Positions 44,718 through 57,635 of a DNA stretch of 64,000 nucleotides are shown piece after piece. The first letter of the stretch is position 1. Every line of letters begins with the position of its first letter. The notes beneath the pieces were generated by a model. That model made no database searches and was not told the DNA's origin. It was given only the letters and a program-made list of their open reading frames with translations. Both the position numbers and the translations under genes were made by a program. The stretch lies in the NCBI GenBank assembly GCA_029215795.1, contig JARDYH010000007.1, positions 60,938,763 through 61,002,762 of the forward strand. The letters run 5' to 3'. This DNA is from Anniella stebbinsi. Taxonomy: Eukaryota; Chordata; Lepidosauria; Squamata; Anniellidae.

Positions 44718-44870
44718 TTTTGAAGCACTTAACGTCTCTTGTGTCTAGGAAAAACAGAGGACAGGTTGACCCCGGTAAATTGGGTAAATGGATTTTGAAG
44801 CATTTAACGTCTCTTGTGTCTAGGAAAAAGCGAGGACAGGTTGACCTCTGTGAGTGGTGCAAATGGATTT
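44718..44870. repeat. 75-bp tandem duplication (two copies)
   Basis: TTTTGAAGCACTTAACGTCT at 44718 and TTTTGAAGCATTTAACGTCT at 44793, followed in both by CTTGTGTCTAGGAAAAA and GAGGACAGGTTGACC. The offset is exactly 75 bp, so the - strand stays open as two 25-residue units. Confidence 0.85.
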
Positions 44871-45379
44871 TCCCCTTCTTGCCTATCACTGATTTAAAAC
44901 CAATTGTTGAGTTTCTGTCCCTGCGATGCTGATTGCTGCTCCTCCCTCTGGGAGCAGCCGGCCTTTTTCCGCTCTTTTCAGCGTGGCCTACAGCTCTTCC
45001 ACAGTCCTAACTAATGGGCTGCCCTCTTAATTAGAGTCATTAGCTTAGGTCTGGTACACACAGACCAGAACAAACAAGAACAGAATATCCCTTCTCAGAT
45101 CTCAGCGAAGGCCCATGAAACAGGAAGTGTGTGATAAAGCGGAGGAGACGCCCAGGCAAATGGTGGCCAACTTTCTCTTACTGGCTCTGCTCTAATGCCT
45201 TTAATGGCAGCCCGACAGCCCAAAATTGAGGAGACCAAGCATTTCCTGGCATGGAGCTAATACTGGTAGCATATTCATTGCCTGACTTGTTGTTGTTGTT
45301 TGCATGCCAGGCTGCTACTAAAGACACAGGAACGGGGCTAGTAAAAAAAGTTGGCAACCCTGGTTATAAACATTCGACA

Positions 45380-45560
45380 ATGAATCACCAGGTTAGGTGA
45401 CCTTGACTCAATCACTCTCCCTCAGCCTAGCCTACTTCGCAAGGCTGTTGTGAAAATAAAAATAGGGAGAGACAAAACCATGATATCAGGCTCTGTGAGC
45501 TCCTTTGAGGAAGGGTGGAATGCAGATGTCATGCATCGTTAATAATAGGTTCTCTGCTTG
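45380..45560 (+). mobile_element. Old amniote L2/MIR-like repeat
   Basis: GACCTTGACTCAATCACTCT CCCTCAGCC, TTCGCAAGGCTGTTGTGAAA and AGCTCCTTTGAGGAAGGGTG. The same family reads in reverse at 58149-58370. Confidence 0.6.
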
Positions 45561-46254
45561 ATCCGGCAGCTCCCATCTCAAGCTCCACCAGGAAGTTGAT
45601 GGAACTGGTACTTACTTATCACTGGAGCATTTGGCATTTATGCCAGCCCCTTCCTTATCCCACCCACTTAGCCTAAGCCAAGGGCTGGCTTGAGCTATGA
45701 AATTCAGGGTGCCGCACAGGCATAAACTCACTCGCCCAGCCCTGCACCTTGTTATATGCAAACAGAGGGGGATATTTCTATTCGAGGTTTTGTCAACGGC
45801 TGCTCCTGCCCCTACTCAGTACCAGAGTTTCCCCTTTCACTACATCTCCTAGTTTCAGAACACCTTTGCTGATTAAGAAATGGCTTCTTTATGCAGCTGC
45901 AGCGGGTGGAGGAGCCTTGCCAGTGCGAAGTTGGCAACCTTCAGTATCTCACATGTGCTTTGGTATCTCAGCCAGGCAACTGTCAACAGCATCACAGGGG
46001 GAAAACAATGCAGCGCTTCCCTTATTAGTCATACATTATGAAGTTGGAATGTTTTTCATTCGCTCCTTCAGGCAGATATCAATTTCACAGTCATTCTCTC
46101 CAAGAGCCATAGTTCCTGGGGGGCTGGCGGAGGCAGGGGGAAGTGAGGCTCTTTCTCTCTCAGCATGCTCCCCAGACTGTAGTTCCCAGAATTCTTTGAG
46201 AGGCAATCCATAATGGCTAAACTGGTATGAAAGTGATGTAAGTCTGTAGTGTAC

Positions 46255-46710
46255 TGAAATGGAGGGCCTCTCCTAGTATGCGCCAGCCCAGCCTTTAAGA
46301 TCTCTGGAGGGATGCTGCATGTGATCTTGCCTGTGGGCAGTCCCCCAGGGAGCAGAGACCCAAACAAGAGCCTTCTTGTTGGTGGCTCCCTAGTTCTGGA
46401 ATTCCCTGCCTTTGGAGGTGCATCAGCCATCTTCGCTAGTTCCATTTTGATGGCTACTTAATGTTCACCTCTTCACCCAGGGCCTTTGGGTCCTTTTGGT
46501 GTTCTTGAGGAGCCCTCTGAGCCTTCTGTTTTTGTTTTGATCGACTTAGTATTTATTATCTAGCTACTGATTTGAATTTTTAAAAGGGTTTTAAAAAGCA
46601 TTGTCTTATTAGTGCCTGCGTTTTGTATTCGTGTATTATTCATAAACCACTTTGTGATTTATTAGAGAGAGCGGTACATAAATTCAATGGATTAATGAAT
46701 ACTTTTGTTG
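46255..46710 (+). mobile_element. L2-like LINE 3' end, family D
   Basis: An ORF2 C-terminus-like segment (AGCCTTCTTGTTGGTGGCTC, TCTGGAATTCCCTGCCTTTG), then a 3' UTR ending AACCACTTTGTGATTTATTA GAGAGAGCGGTACATAAATT. The frame is broken. Confidence 0.7.
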
Positions 46711-48289
46711 TGGCTACTGCTGTTACCATATGGCAGTCTTCCCTAAAGTGAGACCTGTCTTGACGATGGCGCATTGGCACCATGAGCTCCCCAAACCCCG
46801 TGCTTGCGCTCCCTGTGCTTGTCCCCATGCCAAGGAGCGAGCGCGGGGTTTGTAACCGTGGAAGGGAGGAGCCGCTCTGCCATGCCACCGCAGGAGCCCC
46901 ACTGCACCTTGGTGCGGCCCTCCCCGGTTCCCCCCTTACCTTGTGCAGCTTTCCTCCTCCCCACACTGGAGGAGGTGCAGAGGCGTTCCAGCGGCCATTT
47001 GACTTGCAGGTCCACCCCCTCCTCCCTGTGCGGCTGGTGGCGACCAGTCAGGGGTCGCCATTGGCCAGAACATGACTCCACTGTGACTCTGGAGCAAGGC
47101 GATCATGTCGTCCCCTTGCTCCACAGAAAAAAAGATGGGGTAAAATTAAAAGTCTTTTTGAAATTCAGAGCTTCAGGGGAAATCCCTGGGATGGCTCTGC
47201 AATGGCTGCTGCATCATATAAATGACCTAGCGCCACTGCAGAGCCACCCCGGGGCTTTTCCCACGTAAAAACAGCCCCCAGGTTCCCTCCAGGTGTCTTG
47301 GACTTGAAATCCCATCATTCCCATTCAGCATTGGACAATACGGAGCTAGATGGACAAATAATCCATCGTGAAGGTCACTTCCTCCCATTGTTCCTATGGA
47401 TATTTTTTCCAACGTCGCCATGTTTTTCATGTTTTTGCACATCTGTGCCTATTGGTGCCTTTTTGGTGTCTCCCAACTGCGTTTGTTCCTTCCCTGATTT
47501 TGCCAAACCCCTAATTTAGCTGAGTATCAGAGGAACATGCGCCTGATTGTGTGCAAAGTTGGCCTTTTTTGTGGGGACGGCCAAATAAGTTTCGCAGACT
47601 GAAAAGTGTGTGGGGGTGAGAAGCATTCAGGATTGCCGTGCCGTTCTGTTGGCTGCAGCTTGAGGCTCCCAGGTCCTCTCCATCAGGAGCGGGAATCGTG
47701 GGAAATTCTTTCGCCAGGTGCAGCAGCATGGTATGTTGATGGTGCAGGCCGTTTCCTCCAGAGTAGCCAATCGGAGCGTGTTAGCAACAAGTACCGTCAA
47801 ATCGGAGAGCGATGCCAGGCACAGGGCTCCCCTTGAATCTCGCTCTTCCAGTGCTGTGCGCCTTCCGACGCCCACGCATGGAAATATGTGCGTCCCAGGA
47901 AGCAGAGGCAGAATGCATAATTAGACACCACAGTCATGCTCTGGCAGTTCATTAAACGCTCTAGGGCTCGTGTTGTTTTTATACGGGGTGGGGGGAACAG
48001 GTAGGAATGGAGAGGGGGGGAGCTTGAATGCAGGGAAGGTTGATTGGGAGTGGTCTTCAGGAAGGGGGTCTGATCCATATGCTCCTACTGTCCCTATCTT
48101 CTGGTAAATCATTATCTGGTTTTGCTTTTTTGTGGGGAATTTGGGGATGTGTTTTCTCAAACAACAAGCAAGCCTTAATAATTGCTGTGCGCCAGCATCA
48201 TTTCCTTTTTATGCTTAATAGATTGTTTCATCATCTCACAGCACATTGGGTTGTACCCAGTGCCTTCCAAGGCCCCCGGCCTGCATTAT

Positions 48290-48460
48290 CAGTGGCAGCT
48301 CCAGGTCTCCAAGGGCAAGATCCCCTTAATGCCCCCCCTTCCCTGTGAGTCCCCCATGGCCATCAACTGCTCCTGAGAGGAGGAGAAGCAGCAATTCCAG
48401 GGGGCTCTTTGTCAGTGGGCCCTCGGCAGGTCCCTACCGTGCCTACCCTGGACGCCTGCC
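48290..48460. repeat. Unclassified dispersed repeat F, copy 3
   Basis: Shares AGGAGGAGAAGCAGCAATTC CAGGGGGCTCTTTGTCAGTG and GGCCCTCGGCAGGT with 540-830. Confidence 0.45.
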
Positions 48461-49683
48461 CATAACCGCCCAGCTGAACGGCAAGAGGTGCCGAAAGCCG
48501 TTTCATTGGCAGCATCCCTACGCTGTGCAGAGTGCCACCAGATCCGTCGTGGGATGAGACCTTCTGGGATGGGTGGCAAAAAAGGAAGCGATTCTGGTCT
48601 GTTGACGAATGCAGCCACTGTGGAAGTGTGGTGATTCTGGGATAAATGAATGAGTGCTGAACTGAAACGTCCCTCCTGTGTTGTCCATTTTTCAGAGGGA
48701 GGAATGGCAGGCAGCAAAGCCCCCAACCCTAGAAGCTCCCATCGAAGTAATGCTGCTTCATCACTGAGCATCGATTCAGCCCCCACTTCCCGAGGAGCTA
48801 AGAACAAAAGTTCTCAGCGGTGAAGCTCCTTGTCGGCTATTTTCCAGCTCGGCGGAGATCGCTTTGGGATCTTTTGATCTGTGGAGCGATTTGGGCTTTC
48901 TTTCATCTCCCTTCCACTCTTCCTACTTGCTTTCGGTGAACTGTAAAGATTGTTCAGCTGTAGGCCTGGCGCAGGTGCGGAGAGTGGTGAAATCTCTCCC
49001 CCTTCTTCACACTTCCTCCTCTCCCCCACCCCCCCTTCTCAATGCTATCATGATCATGTCTATGATAGAGTACCTGGCACCAGTGTGACGTGCCTCCCTT
49101 CCTGTTAGAAGGGCCGGAAGGAAGGAGAGACAAATCCTCCCCCAGCATATACTGTTGGAGCAGCTGCTTGTTTATTTATTTAATGTATTTTTAGTCTGCC
49201 CGCAGACGTACCATCTAAAAAGACACAACACACAAGGAAAAGAGGATGAGGAGGGCAGAGGAAAAAATTAAGCAAAATGTTAGCAGGGCTGATGGAATAG
49301 CCCTGCTCCTGTCTCATCTCCCAGGGGAGGGGCAGTCCCACTGGAGCAGCCCCTGATATCCCCTTGGCTTGCTCCTGCCTCTCTCTCTCTCTCTCTCTCT
49401 CCCCCTCACTCCTCCTTCTTTTGGGTCTTTTGGCCAGGAACAGCCTGGGGCAGGGTTTGGACTCCTTACCTGCAGATTTAAGACCAACTGGTCAACAGGT
49501 GTGTTAATTACTACAGGCAAAATAGGACAGGAAAGGAATAACTATCGAGTCAGAGATGTTCTTTTACAGTTGTCACACAGTGTGGTGATTATCAGCTGCA
49601 TTTCTGAGAGCTGATGTAGATTCGTGACCAAGAGACTGAACTATAAATTAGGAATTTGAACCTTGCCTCTGCCCTGGGCAAGC

Positions 49684-49800
<117 letters not shown>

Positions 49801-50727
49801 CCCCAGGTCTCTGCCCATAATGCAGAGATAATGATACCTCACAGTGGTGTTGTAAAGATTGCAACAAAAGCTGTTTTGAACGTTTGAAAGCGATATCTAA
49901 ATGTTAAATATTATTATCCTATTTTTGAAAGGTGACATCAAACTGACCTCATAGAAACCTCAGGGCCAGCAGTTTTTTAAAATTGATAGAGAGCTGGGAT
50001 GTGTCGGCATGTGTCGGACAAGAGGGTTTCTCCTCCATCACAAAACTGTCCTCCAGGAATTTGTCCCATCTTTTTCCTAAGTGCTTGCTGGTGTTATTGC
50101 CTGCCCTCCTATTTTAGCTTTTCTCCATGCTGCAAGCGGTTCTATGCCTCTCCCAGCAGAGAGAAAGGGACTTGGCTGACGGCAGCAAGAATTCTGCACC
50201 CCTGTTCTAAAGGGAACTAAGCAAGTGCTATCCCAGCATTCTGCAACAGTGAGTTCCTCAGGTCAATTATGACTTGTGTCACAGAGACGCCTGTTCTTTT
50301 CTTTGTCCTAAGCCTTAACACCAGCCATGGTCTTGGTCTTTCCACAGCAACCATGTTCCATTATTGTGAGGGAGAAAAAAAAAATCAGTGCTTTTTACCA
50401 GGAAGAAGGGGGGCTAGCAGAAGAATGTCAGGGCTTGCGAGGGTGCCAATTAGAGTGAATTATTACTTGACGGCCTTGCTTTGGCATGGATGGAAATCCC
50501 CAACCGAGCAGCTGTGTGTATATGTTTAGCAGGCAGTTGCGCTGGGAGAAGGATTGTAGAGCTTTCTTGGGATCCATTCTCCTTATCCTAATAAATTGAA
50601 TTCCTGGCCTGCTCTTTGCAAGATGGGAATAGCTTGTGCACTTGGCCAGCAAGTCAGGGGAGGGAATGTGGAGCCTTCTCCACTATACCATGGGATTCTT
50701 AAAACACACACACACACACACACTCAG

Positions 50728-50805
50728 ACCAGCCTTCCTCAATCTAGTGCTTTCTAGATGCGTTGGACTACACAACTACAATGATCCCCAGCAAGTAGGG
50801 CAAGT
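50728..50805. repeat. Short palindromic repeat P
   Basis: CCAGCCTTCCTCAATCTAGT GCTTTCTAGATGCGTTGGAC then ACAACTACAATGATCCCCAG. First arm preserved. Confidence 0.65.
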
Positions 50806-52299
50806 AGCAGCTCTAAAGGGAGAGGGCGATTTGGATCTGGAAAATGGCACAGGGGAAACGGGTTAATCCTTTCCCCAGAAGCACCATGGTATCGTAGACC
50901 AGGATCCTAACCCTCATCCTCGGAGCAACTTGACCCCTCGTCCTCAGAAGAAGACGCTCCCGAGTTAATAGTTCAGCGAGAGGATTTGGTCACAGAAAGG
51001 CATCACGAGGCTTCCAACTCTCCAGGACTCCGTTTCCCAGGAAGATCCTGGGGTCAGCTGCCCTCCATCTAGAAGTGGCTGCCTTTCCATCTTTCGGCAC
51101 TGTCCATGAGGACACTGACGTGCCACAGTCAATCCCACCTCATTGCGACTTGAGGTTGCTAAAACAGGCCACTCACCTTTAAGAGACAAAACTTCAGTCA
51201 GTGTCAAGGAGGAGCCAAGGGTGGCTAAACTCTTATTTAATCCTCAGTCTTGACCTGCTCCTTGTTGGAGCAACAGAGAGCCAATCCTCCCTGGCTTTGA
51301 GTCCCACTTGGAGCTTTTTGTGGTGCTGATCTCACTTGAGTAACCTGGCCCCTGCTAAAGACCTGACCCATAGCAGAGCCCTGCAACCAAGGCTACTGTA
51401 CAGAGCATGAACAGAACCCACAGCCTGAAACGGTACATTTGGCTCTGATAGGAATTGCATTCTTCTCCCTCTTCCCCTTACTACTTGAAGCATGTAGTCT
51501 TTTAGAAACGATGAATTACACCTTTCTAGACTGTATGCATGTCAGGGCAGAGAATTATCTCTTGCTTATGTTACTCTGTCCAGAGCCATCTACGCTGATG
51601 GTATAATGTAAATACTAAACGGCTGCTGTGTTCCTGATGTCGCTCCCAAAATTTCTCCCAAGGGGCCCTGGGGGAGGGAGGGGAGAGGACGCTTTCTTCC
51701 TGTGTGACATGTGTGTAACCAGGCCTCCAAATCCACTGTGGTGGATTGGGAGGTTGCCTGCTTCCTTGATTAAAATGCACAATGAAAGAGCATTAGGGGC
51801 GGGCCCAGGAGAATGCTTAGCTGGCCAGCCTCTATCGATTTGTTCATTAAGCTGTTCCATTTGTCAAACGATGCTTCTGTTCTCTCCCCTGTGCCAACCA
51901 GCGCTCTATACCCAGCACTTCCCCATGTCCCTCTGCCTGCCAGAGAGAGATGATCAGGCTTAATAATTAGCAGTCATCACCAGCGCAACCCAGGGGGGAG
52001 GAGATCAATTTTCAGACGGCACAAGGAGGGGGGAGAGACCAGCTCTTCCTCCCACTCTCTGCCCTGTTGGCTTAATAAATGAAGGCACTGTAGAAATGAT
52101 CTGTGCTCTTCTCAGAGAAGGCCCTCCGTGCATAAAGCCATTGTGTGCCTTGAGGTTAGATCCTGGATTACACCGGAGGAGCATGGCGGGATGCTTCTTA
52201 CATTACCTATAAACCAACCAGTCCTGCCTTTTGTTCAGGAAACTCAGAACAGTGTGTTAGTTAGCCTCCTAATAACCTTGCCAGGACATTCGTGTTCAC

Positions 52300-52405
52300 C
52301 AAGCTGGTGAACCCCCACCTGCCCCAGCCAGCATGGCCAATGGACGTGGATGCTGGGAGCTGTAGCACAACACATCGGTTTGTGGGAGGCTGCAGTACAT
52401 CATGC
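52300..52405. repeat. Short palindromic repeat P
   Basis: Arms CCAGCCAGCATGGCCAATGG and GCTGGGAGCTGTAGCACAAC, flanked by a TGGTGAACCCCC-type outer segment. Confidence 0.6.
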
Positions 52406-52982
52406 TATGAGAGCTTTTCTACACCAGTCTGTTAATCGGCTGCTCATCTGTTGCATCTACTTTCAGTTTCGTCGCAGATCTGAGCACCGCACAAGGAGCA
52501 TTCCCTTTTCTGCTACATAGCCTCGAGGTGGTACAGTGGAATAGAGCAAGGACGCAAGAGGAAATCGTGCTTTCTTTTGTTTTCACAATTAAATGCTGCA
52601 TTTTCTCTGCTCTCTCCCCCCCCCCCCCCAAAAACCAAACCCTCTCCAAAAGTGCTGGTTAGAGACCGAAGCGAAACCAAAGGGTCACGACATCCTTTAA
52701 AGAACCTGTAAGTAACCGTGTGTAGGGAATGATGTGTGCATAATAAATGCCTTGTGCAACCACCACCTAAGTTACCCATAGTGACCCTCAACAGAGCATC
52801 TTCGTTGTGGAGAGATTCGAATCTGAATTCCCCACATCCCAGCCCAACGGTCCAGCTAGCCATTGCACCAGGAGGAGCCCTTTTCTCTTCACTCATTCAT
52901 GGATTGCATGGAGGGTGTGGAGCAAGTTCACACTTCACAAGTTCAGCTTTATATAAATCATACCAAATTGTCCACTGTGGAG

Positions 52983-53170
52983 AGGAGCGAAGCTCAGTGG
53001 TTAGAGGCCCTGCTTTGCATGCGGAAGGTTCAGTCTTTGCTTTCTCCAGGCAGGGCAAGGAAAGAATCCTGCTGGAACTCTGGAGAGCCATGGCCGTCAA
53101 CCAGTTTGACAATGTTGGGCTAGATGGACCAAAGGTCTGACTCAGTAGAAGGCCGCTTCCCACGTTCTAA
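52983..53170 (+). mobile_element. tRNA-derived SINE, near full length (squamate ACA type)
   Basis: tRNA-like head AAGCTCAGTGGTTAGAGGCC with B-box-like GGTTCAGTC, body AATCCTGCTGGAACTCTGGA and GAGAGCCATGGCCGTCAACC, tail TTGGGCTAGATGGACCAAAG GTCTGACTCAGTA and GCCGCTTCCCACGTTC. It is too diverged to be a tRNA gene. Confidence 0.8.
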
Positions 53171-53234
53171 CTGGTACATTTTTAATTCCGATCTTCCTCC
53201 AAAGAGCTCGATGCAGTCTACTCTGCATCAGGGT

Positions 53235-53330
53235 CCACCATCCTAGCACCCTCCAGTTGCTTTGGGCTTCAGCACCTATCATCCCTGGTCAGCATGGCCA
53301 ATGGACAGGAATGCTGGGATTAGTAGTCCA
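53235..53330. repeat. Short palindromic repeat P
   Basis: CACCATCCTAGCACCCTCCA GTTGCTTTGGGCTTCAG then GTCAGCATGGCCAATGG and GCTGGGATTAGTAGTCCAAA. It abuts the ATT tail at 53332. Confidence 0.65.
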
Positions 53331-53332
53331 AA

Positions 53333-53838
53333 ATAATAATAATAATTATTATTATTATTATTATTATTATTATTTATAACCCGCCTCTCCCTACGGGTCG
53401 AGGCGGGGAACACAATACACATACAAGCATAACAAGGTTAAAAAATTAAAACAAGAGAAACACATCATTAAAACATTTTAAAATTCATCCGGATAGGCCT
53501 GCCAGAAAAGAACAGTCTTCACGACTCTCTTGAATTCGTGAAGACTGTCAGTTTGTCTAACCTCCTCCGGCAGACCATTCCATAGTCTGGGAGCCATAGA
53601 AGAAAAGGTCCTCTGGGTAACACTCACCAGCCTAGTTCTGGCTGGCTTGAGTACGTTCTTCCCAGAGGACCTAAGAGTGTGGGGTGGATTGTACGGGAGA
53701 AGGCGATCCCGTAGGTAGCCTGGGCCCAAACCATGTAGGGCTTTAAAGGTAATAACCAACACTTTATACTTCGCCTGGAAACTGACCTGGAGGGCAACAT
53801 GTTTGGTGAAGGCTGCTTTACATGGTTCTTCTCCGCCC
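53333..53838 (-). mobile_element. L2-like LINE 3' end, family A, open ORF2 C-terminus
   Basis: A 120-codon - strand frame (53478-53840) reads KYKVLVITFKALHGLGPGYL, RTFSSMAPRLWNGLPEEVRQ and LHEFKRVVKTVLF. The CCCGCCTCTCCCTACGGGTC 3' end and an (ATT)n tail at 53333-53373 follow. It is nearly identical by eye to the copy at 54140-55075, in inverted orientation. Confidence 0.92.
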
Positions 53839-54139
53839 ATGTTATCTTCACAACAACCCTGTTGGGTGGTTTAGGTAGAGAGAGGCAGAGGAGCGTTGGT
53901 TCTTCCAGACGGAGGGCTCCTAGTGCTGTGGCTTGGAAGGAGTCAGACAGTTAATCGCTGCCCAACGGGACGGTTTACAACCATGCAAAATCTAAAGTAA
54001 ATACAATAATAAACAAAACTATAAAAATATTAAGAGATCAACAATATCAAAGGGCCCATAATAAAATTAATAACCAGGGCAACCTAGTCAAGGTTAAGTG
54101 CCTGCTGGCATAGGAAGTGCCTGCTGGCATGGGCTGGAT
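53839..54139. other. Spacer between two inverted L2-like LINE copies
   Basis: About 300 bp. It includes an L2/MIR-like piece near 53838-53880 (TTATCTTCACAACAACCCTG) and a LINE-tail-like AT-rich part around 53970-54090. No gene. Confidence 0.6.
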
Positions 54140-55030
54140 GAGGAAGTGCCTGCTGGTATGGGCTGGATGAGGAAAAACAAACTGAAGCTGAATCCAGACA
54201 AGACGGAGGTGCTTGCTGTCAAAGGCCCCAACCTGGGTTTGGAGGTGTGTCAACCAGTTCTGGATGGGGTTACACCCCCCCTGAAAGACTGTGTTCGCAG
54301 CTTGGGGGTACTCCTGGATCCGTCGCTCCAGATGGCAGCTCAGATTGATGCGACGGCCAGGAGTGTCTACTATCAGCTTCGGCTGATATGCCAGCTGCGC
54401 CCCTTCCTAGAGTTGGAAGACCTAAAGACGGTAGTGCACGTGCTGGTAACTTCGAGGCTCGACTTCTGCAATGCGCTGTACATAGGGCTACCTTTGTGCC
54501 TAGTCCGGAAACTTCAACTAGTTCAAAATATGGCAGCCAGGTTGGTCACCGGTACACCTAGGGGTGACCACATTACACCAGTTTTAAAATCACTTCACTG
54601 GCTGCCGGTCAGTTTCCGGGCAAAGCATAAAGTGTTGGTTATTACCTTTAAAGCCCTACATGGTTTGGGCCCAGGCTACCTACGGGATCGCCTTCTCCCG
54701 TACAATTCGCCCCGCACTCTTAGGTCCTCTGGGAAGAACGTACTCAAGCCAGCCAGAACTAGGCTGGCGAGTGTTACCCAGAGGACCTTCTCTTCCATGG
54801 CTCCCAGACTATGGAATGGTCTGCCGGAGGAGGTTAGACAAATTAGCAGTCTTCATGAATTTAAGAGAGTCATGAAGACTGTTCTCTTCCGGCATGCCTA
54901 TCCGGTTGAATTTTAAAATGTTTTAATGATGTGTTTTCTCTTGTTTTTAAATTTTTTTAACTTTGTGATGCTTGTATTTTGCATTGTGTTCCCCACCTCA
55001 ATCCGTAGGGAGAGGCGGGTTATAAATAAA

Positions 55031-55075
<45 letters not shown>
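54098..55075 (+). mobile_element. L2-like LINE family A, 272-codon reverse-transcriptase C-terminal frame plus 3' UTR
   Basis: The open frame 54098-54916 is the C-terminal third of an L2-clade ORF2: KLKLNPDKTEVLAVKG, GVLLDPSLQMAAQIDA, TSRLDFCNALYIGLP, RKLQLVQNMAARLVTGTPR, HWLPVSFRAKHKVLVITFKA and ending LFRHAYPVEF. The palm YxDD core lies upstream and is missing, so the copy is 5' truncated near 54140, where a short MPAGIG/MRK repeat precedes it. The 3' UTR ends GTTCCCCACCTCAATCCGTA GGGAGAGGCGGG and (ATT)n at 55030-55073. The intact frame suggests recent insertion. Confidence 0.93.
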
Positions 55076-57635
55076 ATGTATGCAGTGAAGACACCAGAAG
55101 GGCCTTCCACAGAGCAAGGCCACTGCAGAGAAAGCTCTTTCCCCAGGAGACACTTCTTGCACCATTGCTGATGGCTGCGGCCGCCGGAGAACAGCCTCCA
55201 AAGATGTCCTTCACAATTGGACAAGATGGTCTGGCTCATCCTATTTCTCCTTTACAGATTTTCTGCAGCAAGACAAAAGAAACCTTAGGAGGGTTATTAT
55301 GAGTGGGAAATGATGTGAACTGGATACACACTCGGTAAAATTTCACGAATGACCCAGTGCAATGGGGATAAAAGCTTTGTCTGGAAAGCGTCCAGAGAGA
55401 TTGGCTCAAGACACCCGATTAGCATTATAACAAACTGGGGGATTTTAACCCAGGTCTCCCCCATTCAGACAGTAGACCAGGCCAGACATTCTGCACAACA
55501 CCTTTGTTCTAACTTTAGAATTGGACTGTTGAATGCTCTCTGCTGCTACAAAGGAAAAGACATGGGGTCTGAGCCATAAATGTGAATTGGAGAGCCAGCT
55601 TTTGCAACGGAGTGGCAAGATGATATTGGCCTTTTGTTCAAATATTGATTACTTTAATGACTCCAAAAGCTGGGAAAGGAGGTGTGTGGTGAGTGTCAGG
55701 GAGAAAACGTCTAATGGAGTAAACCTGCTGTGATTTGGAGATGGAATTGCATGCAGAGCCAGACATCAGCCTAACAAGATTCAGCCTGGCTGAAACATGA
55801 GGACTGGACACAGGAGCAGAAAATATGATCTGCCCACTGCCAAGGCAGATCACATAGCCAGATCACACCTGCTAAGAAACTGCCCCCCACCCCTGAAATA
55901 AAACAAGGAGCATTAACTTCCAATGCACAGGGCTGCATGGGTCTGTATTATATAGGTAATATTTCACCAACTGGCTTTGAGAGTTGTGTTTTGACAGCTT
56001 TACAGGCCCAGCTGGCATATGGTCAGAGGATCAGCTCATTACAAAAGCCTTGGGTTTTTTGAAGCCTATTAGCTCATGTTAAGCTGGTAGGTTCATTTCG
56101 AGGAGGTGCCATTACGGACTTCCCTCTGGCTGGTGTTTTTCCAGCATTGACCTCCTTCTGAGTTCTTCATTAGGCCTAGAAAGAGTGGGAAACAGATGCT
56201 TGCTATCAATGTTTGCAAATCCGAAAGAGGACAGCTCCAGCCTTCCCCAGCCAGCATTGGGCCTGCTGTTTGGGGATAATAGGAATTGTAGTCTGTTACA
56301 TCTGGAGGCCACTGGGCTGGGAAAGGCAGGTTTAAGGTCTGTCCCCTGGCCATGATGCCCCTGGCTTCCCATCTCTCCCTCATTAGATTTCTTCATCTTT
56401 AAACCAGTCTTGGTATCCACAGCTCTTCAAATGGAGGACACTTTCAAAGAGAGCATTATAAAGTATGACAGATGGCCACCCTAAAAGAACATTTTCTTTC
56501 TTTCTGCCACAGTCTACTCAAGGGTCAAATTAGCATGTAGGAACTGAAAAACTCTATTTAAAAGCTCCCGCGCCTCGGCCGCACAACCTGCAGGAGAGAT
56601 TATCTCTGACAGAAAACTGATCCAGCACATTGTGGCTTCTAATGGTCTGCCTCATCATCCTCATCATCCGTAACATTGTGACGATCATTATCAAACTGAA
56701 CAGAGCTTTGCCCAGGTAAACACTTAGTATGCTGCAGGTGAGAATTTAAAAAGGAAAAGAAACAAAGCTAAAAGGACTAGATTAAGATGAGGGATTAATG
56801 AGCAGGATTTGTCCTGCAGACTCTGCTTCAAGCAAGGCTAAATCCACCAGATACCAAATGTTTTTAACTGCTGTTATTGGTTTTTAATTGGTTTAAATAT
56901 TTTATATGTTATACCTTCGGTCTATTGACTGTAAATAAAGGTTGATTGATTGATACCAAATGTTGCTAACATGGAGAAAATAAAAAGGGAAAAAAGGGGG
57001 GAAAGGGGTGAGGGAAAGGTGATTTTTCTTGTACTGGACTAATATCTGTTGGTCTCAGTTTTGTAAAACTTTTAAAGAAAGGACCAATTGGATCACACAG
57101 AGCAGCCATGATTACTTGGCTACTGTTGATGCATCAACAGGTTTATTTTTCTTGCCAGAGGCTTGAATTGGGATATTGGATTTTTATCACCCTACATGTA
57201 TTAATTGGTTTACCTAGTGCCAGAATATTTGTGTTATTAGCAACATTGGCCCTTTGAATGATGGCTGTTAATTTCGTTCTCACTGTCTGTACTTTCTGCA
57301 CTTAAATTTCCTTCTCACGTTCACAATCCTTCTCTCTCTCCTTCCCCTCCCCCCATATATATTAGGATCCTAGGAAGACCAGATTTGCCTCTGGGGTTGA
57401 AGTTTCAACACCAGTTTAGAGGATTTGTTTGAATGCAGCCAATGTGTTATGCAGGTGTATGTGCTTGCACACCTACGATTCCTAAAGTCTTTCATCTTAC
57501 ACCCCCCCACCCCAAAAGGGATGGAAACATTATAGGAATTGGGCATCTTGTCTGTATAACTGCATATGTGCCACACATTGGATACTTCAGCATCATGGCA
57601 GCTGCACATGTGGGACTTTGCACATTGATGATTGC
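55076..57635. other. Intergenic, sparse
   Basis: 55080-55215 resembles a decayed L2-like ORF2 end (-), and a palindromic repeat P copy lies at 56235-56330. Around 56850-56950 there is a short LINE-tail-like TGTAAATAAAGGTTGATTGA. Nothing else was recognised. Confidence 0.6.

Noticed and set aside
46740..47290. GC-rich block with 100-154 codon frames on both strands
   Set aside because: Considered as a CpG-island exon, but the frames lack any known motif, and the segment contains a hairpin (GGAGCAAGGCGATCATG / GTCCCCTTGCTCC-like). It is more likely a repeat; left unnamed.
52983..53170. Possible tRNA gene
   Set aside because: A- and B-box-like words are present, but no acceptor or anticodon fold could be drawn, and the downstream body and tail are those of a SINE.
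54098..54916. 272-codon frame as a host gene
   Set aside because: It matches L2-clade ORF2 C-terminus in motif order, has the LINE 3' end and tail, and is repeated elsewhere in the window.
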